A DNA stretch of 64,000 bases from Blastopirellula marina (GTDB taxonomy: Bacteria; Planctomycetota; Planctomycetia; Pirellulales; Pirellulaceae). A model generated the notes under the pieces. It was not told the DNA's origin. It did no database searches and was given only the letters and a program-made list of their open reading frames with translations. The DNA lies in assembly GCF_002967715.1 (NCBI RefSeq), contig NZ_PUIA01000064.1, positions 60,858 through 124,857 on the forward strand, read 5' to 3'. The position numbers and the translations under genes were made by a program. Shown piece after piece: positions 25,761 through 35,395 of this stretch (position 1 is the stretch's first letter; every line of letters begins with the position of its first letter).

Positions 25761-26915
25761 ATGAGTACATCCCCTGAAACCATCCGCAAAGCCGCCATCG
25801 TCATCGCCAGTCTCGATGAAGCCTCGGCCGATAAGCTGCTTGATAGCATGCCGGAAGAAGTCGCTTCCCAGATTCGCTGGATGTCGATTGAGTTGGAAAA
25901 CGTATCGGATGAAGAACGACAGACCGTTCTCGACGAATTTCTACGCAACTCTGGCCGACAACTACCCGTCGAAGATCCAGGCGTGGAAATAGAATTCACC
26001 TACCAGCAGCCAGAAATGGTTGCTGTCCCAACAACGGCAACCACGCCCCCACCGTTCGCCTTTCTGAACGATGCCCCTAGCGAAATGCTGGCACCCTTCT
26101 TCGAACAGGAACATCCGCAGGTAACGGCTGTCGTGATGAGTTATCTTCAGCCTCAGCGGGCTTCGGAGATCTTGCGTCAACTTCCTGCCCGACTGCAGGC
26201 CGACATCGTTCATCGGATCACCCAGTTGGACGAACCTTCGCAAGAGATCGTGGCCGAGATCGAAGTTCGCATCAAGCAGATTGTCTCGCGTCAGGTGCTG
26301 GCGTTCGAGCGTCGCCGGCTTGGGATGGCCGCAGCCCAGGCAATCCTTAAGGCCTCATCTGGCGATCAGGCAGAACAACTTCTCGCCGAGTTGCGAAACC
26401 GTGGCTCGCAGCTTTCCTCCGAGTTGGAAACGCTGAAGTACGTAGAAGTCGAGCAGCCTGTTTTCAAGATGCCTGCACCGCAACCGGCGATCGTTCCGTT
26501 GTCGCCTGCTCCGGTCCAGCCTGAGCCGAAACCAGAAACGAAGTTCGACCCGGCTGTCGAAGCTTTGAAGCCGGAGCCGAAGAAGGAAGCCACTCTGCGA
26601 GAATTGCCTCAGGCGAAGTTCCCCTTTGAACGCTTTGCCTTGCTGGACGATGCTTCGCTGGCCAAAGTGCTACACCAGGCCGGTCCTAAGGTTGTGCTGT
26701 TGGCATTGTGTGGTGCATCGTCTGCAGTAATGAAGCGAATTTCTCGTGGTCTCGGAGCAGGAGACGTGAAGCTGCTCGAACGCAAGATTCGCGAGATGCA
26801 GCCAGTATTGCTCTCCGATATCGATCACGCGAAACGACAAATGTGTCTGGCAGCGGATGAGCTGCTTGTGGCTTCCCTGGTTCATCCCACGAGCCGACTT
26901 CAGGCAGCCGCATAA
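25761..26915 (+). CDS. fliG: Flagellar motor switch protein FliG
   Basis: 384 aa, ATG at 25761. FliG sits on the MS ring and receives torque from MotA. The N domain is at about 6-75 (AIVIASLDEASADKLLDSM, RWMSIELENVSDEERQTVLDEF). The middle domain carries the EHPQ motif (FEQEHPQVTAVVMSYL, about 112-127). A Pro/Glu/Lys-rich linker at about 233-280 then leads to the C domain (FALLDDASLAKVLHQAGPK, about 292-310), including the LDD charged patch used with MotA. The long PEPKPE linker between M and C is unusual; the total is slightly longer than typical (about 330-340 aa). It is in an operon between fliF and fliH. Confidence 0.93.
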   Translation: MSTSPETIRKAAIVIASLDEASADKLLDSMPEEVASQIRWMSIELENVSDEERQTVLDEFLRNSGRQLPVEDPGVEIEFTYQQPEMVAVPTTATTPPPFAFLNDAPSEMLAPFFEQEHPQVTAVVMSYLQPQRASEILRQLPARLQADIVHRITQLDEPSQEIVAEIEVRIKQIVSRQVLAFERRRLGMAAAQAILKASSGDQAEQLLAELRNRGSQLSSELETLKYVEVEQPVFKMPAPQPAIVPLSPAPVQPEPKPETKFDPAVEALKPEPKKEATLRELPQAKFPFERFALLDDASLAKVLHQAGPKVVLLALCGASSAVMKRISRGLGAGDVKLLERKIREMQPVLLSDIDHAKRQMCLAADELLVASLVHPTSRLQAAA

Positions 26916-26927
26916 GGAAATCGCATC

Positions 26928-27596
26928 ATGGCAGTCATCAAATCAGGCAAACTCGAACACGAAGCCCATTCGCTTTCGACCATCGCTTTCAATTTGAACG
27001 ATGTTTCCGACAAGGCGCAGAGCGACCTGAACAACGTCAAGCTCAAGGCCGCCGACATCATCAAACAGGCCCAAGAGCAGGCGAAGCAGATACGTGCCAA
27101 GGCTGAAGCGGAAGGGCGACAAGCTGCCGAGCAAAAGGCCCGACAATCGCTGAAGACCGAAGTCGATCAGCACGCTGCGACGCTACTGCCAGCGCTGCGA
27201 ACTCTGGTCCAAGATCTAACGACCGAGCGTCAGCACTGGCTCAACCAGTGGGAGAAGGTTGGCCTTCAGGTTGCCACTGCCATCGCTGAGAAGATCATTC
27301 GTCGCGAAATTGCCGCAGACCCTCAAATTTCGGCCACGCTCGTTCGCGAGTCGCTGCAATTGGCAGCCGGATGCGGCGAGATTCACATTCGACTGAATCC
27401 CCAAGACTTAAGCAGCATGCAAAGCGGCGAAGCGATGCTGTGTGACGAACTAAAAAAGCTTGCCGCAACGCAGATCATTGCCGATCCCGCTATCAGCCGC
27501 GGCGGCTGTGTGGTCGAAACCAGGTTTGGTTCGATTGACAACCGCATCGAGACACAACTGTCGCGAATCGCTGACGAACTGGGAGATGCCCAGTGA
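26928..27596 (+). CDS. fliH: Flagellar export apparatus protein FliH
   Basis: 222 aa, ATG at 26928. FliH holds and restrains the export ATPase FliI. The N-terminal part has a coiled coil at about 25-75 (KAADIIKQAQEQAKQIRAKA) and the C-terminal domain has IAEKIIRREIA (about 120-130), VRESLQLAAGCGEIHIRLNP and the RGGCVVETRFGSIDNRIETQL motif typical of FliH/YscL. It overlaps fliI by 4 bp (GTGA), a sign of coupled translation. It follows fliG by 12 bp. Confidence 0.92.
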   Translation: MAVIKSGKLEHEAHSLSTIAFNLNDVSDKAQSDLNNVKLKAADIIKQAQEQAKQIRAKAEAEGRQAAEQKARQSLKTEVDQHAATLLPALRTLVQDLTTERQHWLNQWEKVGLQVATAIAEKIIRREIAADPQISATLVRESLQLAAGCGEIHIRLNPQDLSSMQSGEAMLCDELKKLAATQIIADPAISRGGCVVETRFGSIDNRIETQLSRIADELGDAQ

Positions 27597-28951
27597 TCGC
27601 TTCTCTCAAGAGTCGACTCAAACAGGTCATGCCGACTGCCGTCACCGGAAGTGTTGTCGAAACCTTTGGTACCACAACGGCAGTCGCTGGCTTCCCCGTG
27701 CCAATTGGTGCCGTCGTGGAAGTGGAACGACAAGTTGGGCCGCCGATTCCCGCCGAAGTCATTGGTTTCAAGGGAGAGAATACGCTCATCTATCCGCTGA
27801 CAGGCGTACAGGGCATTCGACGTGGAAACCGCGTTCGATTGACTCATTCGTTCCGCACGGTGGGTGTTGGCGAGCAACTGCTTGGCCGTGTGTTGGATGC
27901 CCATGGAAACTGCATGGACGATCTTCCTCCGCCGATCGCGTCCGATCGAGTTCGACTCGACCAGGATCCCCCCAACGCGATCAACCGGCCACGGATCGAT
28001 CAAACCATCTCGACTGGGGTACGAGCCATCGACGGCATGTTGACCTGCGGCCTGGGACAGCGCGTGGGAATCTTCGCCGGCAGTGGTGTCGGCAAGAGCG
28101 TCACGCTGGGGATGATGGCCCGCTACACTTCGGCCGACGTGAACGTGATTGCACTCATCGGCGAACGAGGCCGTGAAGTAAATGACTTCATCGAACGTGA
28201 CCTCGGCCCAGAAGGAATGGCGCGAAGTGTGGTCGTCGTGGCGACCAGCGATCAGCCTGCCATTCAGCGAATGCAAGCGGCCATGGCCGCAACGAGTATA
28301 GCCGAATCGTTCCGAGAGAGTGGCAAAAACGTGCTCTTCCTGATGGATAGTGTCACACGTTTTGCTATGGCTCAGCGCGAGATCGGCCTCGCCGCTGGCG
28401 AGCCCCCCACGACCAAAGGATATCCACCGTCGATGTTCGCTATGCTGCCGCGATTGGTGGAGCGTACCGGACGTACCAAGCAAGGAAGCATCACGGCTTT
28501 CTACACGGTGCTAGTGGAAGGGGATGACACGAACGAGCCAGTTGCCGACACCGTGCGTGGTTTGCTTGACGGGCACATCATTCTGTCTCGTAAGCTGGCA
28601 GGCAAGGGGCATTATCCGGCGATCGATATCATGCCTAGCATTAGTCGTTTGATGAACGATCTGGTGAGTGAGGAAGTGCGCACGGGAGCGATTGTCATTC
28701 GCGACCTGATGGCAACCTACGCCGAAAACGAAGACCTGATCAACATAGGGGCTTATCGCCAAGGCTCGAATCCACGCATTGATATGGCCATTCGCTTGAA
28801 GGATGAAATCGATCGATTCCTTCGCCAGCGAGTGGACGAACAGGCCAGTGTTGAGTCAGCCCAGGAACAATTGATGGCCCTGGTTCGCAAGTGCAGCATT
28901 GCCCAGCCGAACCTTCAGGCCGCCGGTGGTCCGAAGATTGCGGCCAGGTAG
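27593..28951 (+). CDS. fliI: Flagellum-specific ATPase FliI
   Basis: 452 aa, GTG at 27593 overlapping the fliH stop. It powers the early steps of flagellar type III export and resembles the F1 ATPase beta subunit. Walker A is GIFAGSGVGKS near residues 157-167, the catalytic GERGREVNDFIE is at about 192-203, Walker B is KNVLFLMDSVTRFAMAQRE near 245-262, and the conserved YPPSMFAMLPRLVERTG is at about 279-295. All catalytic elements look intact and the length is normal. It is in an operon with fliH and fliJ. Confidence 0.95.
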   Translation: MIASLKSRLKQVMPTAVTGSVVETFGTTTAVAGFPVPIGAVVEVERQVGPPIPAEVIGFKGENTLIYPLTGVQGIRRGNRVRLTHSFRTVGVGEQLLGRVLDAHGNCMDDLPPPIASDRVRLDQDPPNAINRPRIDQTISTGVRAIDGMLTCGLGQRVGIFAGSGVGKSVTLGMMARYTSADVNVIALIGERGREVNDFIERDLGPEGMARSVVVVATSDQPAIQRMQAAMAATSIAESFRESGKNVLFLMDSVTRFAMAQREIGLAAGEPPTTKGYPPSMFAMLPRLVERTGRTKQGSITAFYTVLVEGDDTNEPVADTVRGLLDGHIILSRKLAGKGHYPAIDIMPSISRLMNDLVSEEVRTGAIVIRDLMATYAENEDLINIGAYRQGSNPRIDMAIRLKDEIDRFLRQRVDEQASVESAQEQLMALVRKCSIAQPNLQAAGGPKIAAR

Positions 28952-28968
28952 ATAGGAAGTAAAACGTT

Positions 28969-29418
28969 ATGTCCAAGTTCCGTTTCCGACTCGAGACTTA
29001 CCTGCGGCTCAAGATTGCCGCACGGGATCAGTGTCGCGCGGAACTTGCCGAAGTCCTGCGGGCCGAAGAGCAACTCAAGGAACACCAGGCCGGGATCGAA
29101 AGCGATATCCAGGATCAACACAGTTACATTCGTGGACTAACCCAAGTCGGTTCGCTGAATGTCGACTTGATCACTGCCTCGCAGCGTGAAGTGATGTTTC
29201 TGAAGGCCCTGCAAGTCGAGAAACAGCAACTGATGCTCAAGCTGCGGCCGCATATTCAGCAGCGACAACAAGCATTGATCGATGCGGACCACGAAGTCCG
29301 AACGTTGGAAAGGCTCAAAGAGCAGAAGCACGAGCAGCACCTGAAGTGGGAAGCTGCCGTGGAAGCAAAACAAATGGACGAGATCGCGCTAAGCGGTTTC
29401 ATGCGTAAAGGAGACTAG
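28969..29418 (+). CDS. fliJ: Flagellar export protein FliJ
   Basis: 149 aa, ATG at 28969. Almost entirely coiled coil, beginning KFRFRLETYLRLKIAARDQCRAELAEVL, the usual FliJ start. FliJ forms the stalk inside the FliI ring and helps recycle chaperones. It lies between fliI and the motE-like gene with gaps of 17 and 2 bp. The sequence is only loosely conserved in the family, so the assignment leans on position as well as helical pattern. Confidence 0.85.
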   Translation: MSKFRFRLETYLRLKIAARDQCRAELAEVLRAEEQLKEHQAGIESDIQDQHSYIRGLTQVGSLNVDLITASQREVMFLKALQVEKQQLMLKLRPHIQQRQQALIDADHEVRTLERLKEQKHEQHLKWEAAVEAKQMDEIALSGFMRKGD

Positions 29419-29420
29419 CC

Positions 29421-30119
29421 GTGGCTTTGGTACGAATGGCGGGAGCGTTTTTCGCCTACCTATGTGTGGCAACCGTGTTGGCACAGGTGATCTGTGTCGC
29501 TGTGTTCGCCAACTCGGGGACGTTCACCAAAGACCGTTTCTACTCGTTGATGGCTATCGTGTACGGCATCGACGAGGACGCCATTCGAGAAGAAGTGCAG
29601 AACAAGGACGAGCCTGAGGAAGATCACGAAGAACCAGACATGCAGCAGATTATCGACGAACGAGCCCAGCGGCATCTGGCGCTCGATTTTCGCCTGCAGG
29701 CCCTGGATACCGGGATCGAGAACCTCCGGAACATGCAGTCGAGCTTGATGGAAGAGCGACGGCGTTACGATCAGCTGAAGCAGGGCTTCGATCAGCGTTT
29801 GAAAGCACTGGAAGACGGCGTGCTGGACGAGGCGATTGTCGAAGTTCAACGGACGCTGGAAGCATTGGATCCGCGACAGGCGAAAGAGCAGATCTTGATG
29901 ATGCTGCAGCGAGATGATGAAGCCATGACCGATGTGGTGAAGATCGTCAAAGCAATGTCCACAGACAAACGAAAGAAGATCATGGGCGAGTTTCGCTCGG
30001 AAGATGAACAGCAAAAACTCGCCGACATATTGGATGAGATTCGCCGCGGTGTTCCGGATACCGAGATCCTGGGCGATGCCCGCGATCAACTTCAACAATT
30101 CGCGCCGCCGTCCAAATAA
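29421..30119 (+). CDS. MotE-like flagellar chaperone (single-helix membrane protein)
   Basis: 232 aa, GTG at 29421 with AAAGGAG upstream. One N-terminal membrane helix lies at about 8-30 (FFAYLCVATVLAQVICVAVF), then an acidic segment (NKDEPEEDHEEPD) and a coiled coil at about 75-140. A C-terminal helical domain like the MgtE N domain follows (EALDPRQAKEQILMM, AMSTDKRKKIMGEF, LADILDEIRRGV, about 150-215). This layout matches MotE/FlbB-type proteins, which stabilise motor components such as MotC in other bacteria. It is located between fliJ and fliK as is common for this family. Its partner in this organism is not known. Confidence 0.7.
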   Translation: MALVRMAGAFFAYLCVATVLAQVICVAVFANSGTFTKDRFYSLMAIVYGIDEDAIREEVQNKDEPEEDHEEPDMQQIIDERAQRHLALDFRLQALDTGIENLRNMQSSLMEERRRYDQLKQGFDQRLKALEDGVLDEAIVEVQRTLEALDPRQAKEQILMMLQRDDEAMTDVVKIVKAMSTDKRKKIMGEFRSEDEQQKLADILDEIRRGVPDTEILGDARDQLQQFAPPSK

Positions 30120-30130
30120 CGAGGAAACCC

Positions 30131-31762
30131 ATGGAATCGACATCATCCAACTCCGTGAACTCGACGACTGGCTGGTCAGGCGGTTCGCGTAGCAATTCAG
30201 CGTCGGCTGCCGATCCGATGGCATTCTTCGACTTGATCATGAAGTCGACCCAGGCGATGACAACAAAGGGTAGCAAATCGTTCGATCCGGTTGCCTCGAC
30301 AGGCACCGCGACGGCAGCGAGTGATCCGTACACGGCACCCACCGACGATCCGAATCTTCACGATGGTTACGACGATTCGACGCCTTCCTACGCAGGGAGT
30401 GTTCGATCAAGCGAATCGTCGGATGTCGACCTGTCGGCGGCAGATACAACAGTCGAACAAGAAGACACCGCAGCAGTCGCAGAGTTGTCCGAGCAGCAAG
30501 CTGCTCAGGACGAGGAAGATAGTGAACCGGATCAGGCAGCTCTGGAGACCGCAGCTGCTGCCACACAGCAAGAGCAGCTACTGGGTGCTCCTGATACGCT
30601 GGCGGAAGGGGAGCAGGGCGAAGTCGAACAACAGGCTCCCGTAGATGCTGCTAGCGCATCGGAGGAAAAGAAAAATACGCTGCTGCCAGGGCAATTGAAT
30701 GCCGGCCAGCCGCTCGATACGGAGAAAGCATCCGAGGATTCTTCGGATGAGCAGCATGACTCCGCTAAAGAAGTAACATCTGAATCGGTACAAAAGGAAT
30801 CGAGAGAAGCCGAAGCCCCCGCATTCGCCGCGATGGAAGAAGAACCGGTTGAACCGGTTAGCGAAGTGAACCCAGGCGAAGAACCAGGCGAGGTGCGTTC
30901 GCAGGAAGAACGCAAGCTGAAGCTGGATGGAGTCGAACAAGTTGCCGAGGAAACGGTCGACAGCGAGGTCAGCCTAGAGACGGGAGACACCGCTCAGGAC
31001 GATTCTTCCGACCGAAACCAAAGTCGTACTTCGACTCAGCGAGCCAGCAACAAAGACACTAGTCAGGTCGACGTGATCGAGCCCGCCGCTACGACATCGC
31101 CTGATTCTTCGACGATGGCGGCCGTGACGAAAGCCAGTGAAGCATTGGCCGCGGCGGCGTCGAGTAATACAGTCGCTACAACGGCGTCAGGTGGCAATAG
31201 TACGTCTAATAGCACAACCGGAGTGAACAACCTCGCATCGCTTTTGCAGCGTGGTATTCAGCGAGGATCACTTCAGAAAGCGGAAGGCAGTCAGTCTCCG
31301 CAACTCGATCCCAAGCAGCAGATTCGCTTGATCAATCGAGTTGCCAGGGCCGTCGAAACAACGCCCCCGGGACAGTCGATCAAGATTCGCTTGAATCCAT
31401 CGGAGCTTGGGCAACTGAAGGTTGAAATCAAGATCGAAAACGGCAATCTGTCAGCCAAGATTGAAGCCGAGAACGCCGCCACACGGCAGGTGCTGCTCGA
31501 TAACCTTCCGCAGCTTCGCGAACGATTGGCGGAATCGAATATCAATGTCCAACATTTTGAAGTCGAGCTGATGGGGCAGCAAACACCCCAGGATGGATCG
31601 GCGTCGACCTTCGCAGATCAATCCGATCGTCAAGGCGGTTCGCACACTTCAAATCGCCAAGGCGTGGATACGAACAACGAAGAAGAGACCGCGTCGAGTG
31701 CACGCGAGTCCGTCAATAAAGATGCCGAACGCGATAGTCGCAACTTGAATGTGACCATTTAA
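30131..31762 (+). CDS. fliK: Flagellar hook-length control protein FliK
   Basis: 543 aa, ATG at 30131. FliK is secreted during hook growth and switches export specificity at FlhB when the hook is long enough. Residues 1 to about 390 are low complexity, rich in Ser, Glu, Asp, Ala and Gln. The C-terminal FliK domain is at about 400-478 (GQSIKIRLNPSELGQLKVEI, then NLSAKIEAENAATRQ and LLDNLPQLRERL), the part that contacts FlhB. An acidic or Ser-rich ruler region of varying length is normal for the family. It is in an operon position after motE-like and before flgD. Confidence 0.92.
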   Translation: MESTSSNSVNSTTGWSGGSRSNSASAADPMAFFDLIMKSTQAMTTKGSKSFDPVASTGTATAASDPYTAPTDDPNLHDGYDDSTPSYAGSVRSSESSDVDLSAADTTVEQEDTAAVAELSEQQAAQDEEDSEPDQAALETAAAATQQEQLLGAPDTLAEGEQGEVEQQAPVDAASASEEKKNTLLPGQLNAGQPLDTEKASEDSSDEQHDSAKEVTSESVQKESREAEAPAFAAMEEEPVEPVSEVNPGEEPGEVRSQEERKLKLDGVEQVAEETVDSEVSLETGDTAQDDSSDRNQSRTSTQRASNKDTSQVDVIEPAATTSPDSSTMAAVTKASEALAAAASSNTVATTASGGNSTSNSTTGVNNLASLLQRGIQRGSLQKAEGSQSPQLDPKQQIRLINRVARAVETTPPGQSIKIRLNPSELGQLKVEIKIENGNLSAKIEAENAATRQVLLDNLPQLRERLAESNINVQHFEVELMGQQTPQDGSASTFADQSDRQGGSHTSNRQGVDTNNEEETASSARESVNKDAERDSRNLNVTI

Positions 31763-31834
31763 AGAAAGTGCGTCAGGCATACTTGAACAATAGCAAAATG
31801 AATTTACCGCAGTTCACTTACGCGTGAGCGAATC

Positions 31835-32401
31835 ATGTCAAAAATCGATTCCAGTTCGTCGACTAATAGTTCCAGTTCATCCACCAAGCAGCCAACGGAC
31901 TTGCGTGAGTTGAACATGGATCACTTTCTGCAATTGATGATCACCGAATTGCAGAACCAGGATCCACTCGATCCGATGGAAAACTCGGAAATGTTGCAAC
32001 AGATCAGCCAGATTCGCGAGATCGGTGCGACCGATCAATTACGTGAGTCGCTCGAATCGATGCAGCAGAGCCAAGGTATCTCGACCGCGAGTGGATTGAT
32101 CGGGAAGCAGGTCCAGGCATTGACTGACGACGGGTACGTTCTTTTCGGCGTGGTGAAGAGCGTGCAGTTGGCTCCTAACGACGATGGGACGCGGCAGTTG
32201 ACGTTGAAGGTCGATACGGGCGATCAGACTGTTGACGTGAACATGGACGACATCTTCACGATCCTCCCAGCTCAAGTTCAGAATCCTCCGACTGACGGAA
32301 CCGATGGTACAGGTACCGGAGACGGAACCGGAACTGATGATGGAGATGACACCGGCAGCGGGGACGAATCTGGCGACGAAACTGAAGAAACAACTACCTA
32401 A
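31835..32401 (+). CDS. flgD: Flagellar hook cap protein FlgD
   Basis: 188 aa, ATG at 31835. It caps the growing hook. The N-terminal motif LNMDHFLQLMITELQNQDPLDPMENSEMLQQ (about 26-56) is the FlgD scaffold signature. A central beta domain follows (LIGKQVQALTDDGYVLFG). After about residue 150 the tail is a Gly/Thr/Asp repeat (TDGTGTGDGTGTDDGDDTG), acidic low complexity that could bind calcium or act as a flexible spacer; this is unusual for FlgD, though the phylum often adds such tails. It is followed by a terminator-like hairpin before flgE. Confidence 0.9.
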   Translation: MSKIDSSSSTNSSSSSTKQPTDLRELNMDHFLQLMITELQNQDPLDPMENSEMLQQISQIREIGATDQLRESLESMQQSQGISTASGLIGKQVQALTDDGYVLFGVVKSVQLAPNDDGTRQLTLKVDTGDQTVDVNMDDIFTILPAQVQNPPTDGTDGTGTGDGTGTDDGDDTGSGDESGDETEETTT

Positions 32402-32412
32402 AACAACCACGC

Positions 32413-32437
32413 TCTCCAGGGACTTGGAGACGTTTTT
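32413..32437 (+). terminator. Terminator or attenuator between flgD and flgE
   Basis: TCTCCA (32413-32418) pairs with TGGAGA (32425-32430) across a six-base loop and is followed by CGTTTTT (32431-32437). It starts 12 bp after the flgD stop. It may cut down transcription of flgE or be read through; no separate flgE promoter is visible in the remaining 20 bp. Confidence 0.5.
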
Positions 32438-32458
32438 AAAATTGCAAGGAGCATAATC

Positions 32459-35299
32459 ATGGGTCTAGCATCTGCACTATCGACCGCATTGACCGGGATG
32501 ACGGCGGCTGAAACGCAAATCGACGTCACCGGTAATAACCTCGCGAACTCGCAAACGGTCGGTTTCAAAGCATCGCAGGCAACCTTCGCGACCCAGTTTC
32601 TGCAGACACAGAGCCTCGGTTCCAAGCCGACCGCTTCTAATGGTGGTACGAACCCGCGTCAAACGGGTCTTGGTACGAAGGTCGCAGAGATTACACCGAA
32701 CTTCACTCAGGGTACGATCGAAGTCAGTAACAGCCCGTCCGACCTGGCGATTCAGGGGGATGGGTTCTTCATCGTCGAAGGGGGGAACGGCGAAACGCTG
32801 TATACCCGTAATGGTATCTTCAAAACGAATTCGCAAAACGAACTCGTCACGATTACCGGCCAACGCGTGCTCGGCTTTGGTATCGACGAAGGCTTCCAGA
32901 TCCAGCGTACGCAGCTAGTTCCGCTGACGATTCCTCTGGGGGCTAAGAGTGTCGCCAAAGCAACGGAAAACGTTTACCTGGAAGGTACCCTGACCGCGAC
33001 CGGTGATCTGGCGACGCAGGCTCAGGTGATTGAAAGCGCGATTCTGGGTAACGCCAACGTGCCTCGACCCGATACGTCTGCTACCAACGTTGGTGTTTCG
33101 ACTCAGCCGAATATTACCGCAACCACCACCGCTTCGGCCATCACGCCGGGCGTGGGGACCACAACCGATGGGCAGACCGAAGGTGCCGGCGGTTCGGTTC
33201 CTGATGGTAACTTCAACTATCGTTTCACATTCTCGAACGCGGGCCTCTCGGGTGAAACACTCGCCTCGGCGGACTATGCCGTGACGCTGGCCGATGGCAA
33301 TGCTTCGGCAAATGACAACACCGTCACCTTTACCAATCCGCCCCAGTCGAGTTCGTTCTCGCAACTCAACATGTACCGCAGTAACGACGGCGGTGCGACC
33401 TACTTCCTGGTCGGTTCGACCGCGATGGGATCTCCGGTCACGGATACCGCCGCCTCGCCGACTGCCACTCAGTTGAGTGCTTCGATGATCGGTGGTACCG
33501 GCACCGACGGTACGCTCGGTGGTGGTGACGTCTATCAATACCGCTACACGTTTATCGATGCCTCTGGTAACGAGACCGCTCCGTCGAATACCCATACGGT
33601 CACCGTATCGGGCAGCCCGGCCGATGGCAACGGCTACTCGGTTGTGCTGGACAATATTCCGACCAGTCCCGACTACACTTCGGTTCGGATTTACCGAACA
33701 GCTGCTGGCGGTTCCGACTTCTACGAACTGGATACCTTGACGATGGCCGCCGCGGCTACGCCATACGTCGACGACGGAAGTACGCCCCTGACGACCAATC
33801 AGCTCGATGCTCAGACGATCAACGGCAACTACACCTACCTGGTTACCTTCGCTCGTTCAGGCGAAGAGGAATCGCGACCATCCTTGGCCATTGGGCCACA
33901 GAACGTCGTGAACGGACGTATCGAGCTTTCCAACTTGCCGCTTCCTCCGACTCCTCCTCCGGAAGGTGGTTTCCCGGCTTATGACAAGGTACGGATTTAC
34001 CGTAACCTTTCGACCGACTCGTCGAGCTTCTACCTGGTGGAAGAACTCGATCCAGGTGAAGATTTCATCGATACGACACCTGACTCCGAGATTTCGGACC
34101 TGTCCGTTCTGGGTAACAAGGCCATCGACTTGGATGGTCCGAAGATTGACTCGAATACGCTGCTGGTTGACGTGGTGAAGCGTGACGGGCTCAATTTTGA
34201 AAATGTCTTTGAAGTCGGCGAACTTAGCTTTACCGGCTTCAAGGGTGATCGCCGGCTCGATACGAAAACCTTCACGATCACCGAAACGACGATCGTGCAG
34301 GAACTGCTTGAGTTCGTTCAGTCATCCACGGGTATTCAGCCATCGGTCAACGGTAACGCGAATCCAATTCCTGGTTCGACGAACTCGATTCCTGGTGAAT
34401 CGGGAACATTGTCGCAAGGGATTTCGATTAGCGATGGTCGTATCCGAGTTGTCTCGAACAACGGTGTCGACAATGGTGTCGATATCAAACTGTCGTCGTT
34501 CACGCTGGATAACAATACCGGCGTGCTGCAGAACCCGAACCTCAACTTCGGTACGGTTCAGGAAGCGGTTGGCCAGAGTGCCGTATCGGACTTCGTCGTG
34601 TACGACACGCTGGGTATTCCGATCAATGTTCGCGTGACCGCAACCCTCGAAAGCCGAGACGGAACCAACACGGTTTACCGCTGGTATGCCGACTCGCCCG
34701 ATAACGATGCCGCTATGGATACCGGCGATATCGGCCAGGCTGAAATCGCCGTTGGTACTGGTCTCATCTATTTCGATGGCGATGGTAACTTCGTAGGTAC
34801 CGACAACAACACGATCAATATCCAGCGCCGTGATATTCCATCGCAGTCGCCGCTGGAATTTGACCTGGACTTTACTCAGTTGTCGGGTCTGGCTGCTGAC
34901 AAGCCGACCCTCAACGCCTCGCGGCAAGACGGTTCCGGTACAGGTACCCTTAATAGCTTCATCATTGGTGAAGACGGCGTCATCCGGGGTGTGTTCTCCA
35001 ACGGTGTTGACCGCGATCTGGGTATGCTTCAGTTGGCTCGCTTTGGCAATCCTACCGGCCTGGAGCAACGTGGTGAAAACTTGTACGCCACCGGGGTGAA
35101 CTCGGGGCTGCCAGTCACTGGCGACCCGGGGGCAGATGGCCTGGGCGATGTCATCGCCGGTGCCGTGGAATTGAGTAACACCGATATCGGCGGCAACTTG
35201 ATCGACCTGATTTTGGCCTCGACCCAATATCGAGGTAGCTCCCGGGTGATCACGACTGCCCAGCAGCTATTTGATGAACTTTTGAACCTGCGGCGATAA
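32459..35299 (+). CDS. flgE: Flagellar hook protein FlgE with three inserted Fn3-like repeats
   Basis: 946 aa, about twice the usual 400-450. The N-terminus (ALSTALTGMTAAETQIDVTG, NNLANSQTVGFKAS) and C-terminus (LELSN-type SNTDIGGNLIDLILASTQYRG, then VITTAQQLFDELLNL) are ordinary FlgE coiled ends. Residues about 250-545 hold three related units of about 95-105 residues, each with a Y-x-Y-x-x-TF/VTF start and an MYR/IYR middle: 251-340, 357-450 and 456-545. These resemble fibronectin type III/Ig-like modules and probably decorate the hook surface. It is the last structural gene before flbD, with a strong hairpin following. Confidence 0.93.
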   Translation: MGLASALSTALTGMTAAETQIDVTGNNLANSQTVGFKASQATFATQFLQTQSLGSKPTASNGGTNPRQTGLGTKVAEITPNFTQGTIEVSNSPSDLAIQGDGFFIVEGGNGETLYTRNGIFKTNSQNELVTITGQRVLGFGIDEGFQIQRTQLVPLTIPLGAKSVAKATENVYLEGTLTATGDLATQAQVIESAILGNANVPRPDTSATNVGVSTQPNITATTTASAITPGVGTTTDGQTEGAGGSVPDGNFNYRFTFSNAGLSGETLASADYAVTLADGNASANDNTVTFTNPPQSSSFSQLNMYRSNDGGATYFLVGSTAMGSPVTDTAASPTATQLSASMIGGTGTDGTLGGGDVYQYRYTFIDASGNETAPSNTHTVTVSGSPADGNGYSVVLDNIPTSPDYTSVRIYRTAAGGSDFYELDTLTMAAAATPYVDDGSTPLTTNQLDAQTINGNYTYLVTFARSGEEESRPSLAIGPQNVVNGRIELSNLPLPPTPPPEGGFPAYDKVRIYRNLSTDSSSFYLVEELDPGEDFIDTTPDSEISDLSVLGNKAIDLDGPKIDSNTLLVDVVKRDGLNFENVFEVGELSFTGFKGDRRLDTKTFTITETTIVQELLEFVQSSTGIQPSVNGNANPIPGSTNSIPGESGTLSQGISISDGRIRVVSNNGVDNGVDIKLSSFTLDNNTGVLQNPNLNFGTVQEAVGQSAVSDFVVYDTLGIPINVRVTATLESRDGTNTVYRWYADSPDNDAAMDTGDIGQAEIAVGTGLIYFDGDGNFVGTDNNTINIQRRDIPSQSPLEFDLDFTQLSGLAADKPTLNASRQDGSGTGTLNSFIIGEDGVIRGVFSNGVDRDLGMLQLARFGNPTGLEQRGENLYATGVNSGLPVTGDPGADGLGDVIAGAVELSNTDIGGNLIDLILASTQYRGSSRVITTAQQLFDELLNLRR

Positions 35300-35337
35300 A
35301 ACGCTAGCACGTCCTAAATATTGACCTACGGTTGAAA

Positions 35338-35366
35338 GCCTAGTGCGCTAATTAAGCGTACTAGGC
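35338..35366. other. Strong 12-bp hairpin between flgE and flbD
   Basis: GCCTAGTGCGCT (35338-35349) pairs with AGCGTACTAGGC (35355-35366) over a five-base AATTA loop; only one G-T wobble. It lies 39 bp after flgE and 30 bp before flbD. No T-tract follows, so it may be an mRNA-stabilising or processing element that uncouples hook from motor gene expression, or a weak terminator. Confidence 0.55.
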
Positions 35367-35395
35367 ATTCCGTGCTTCGAATTGGAGCGGCCAGG

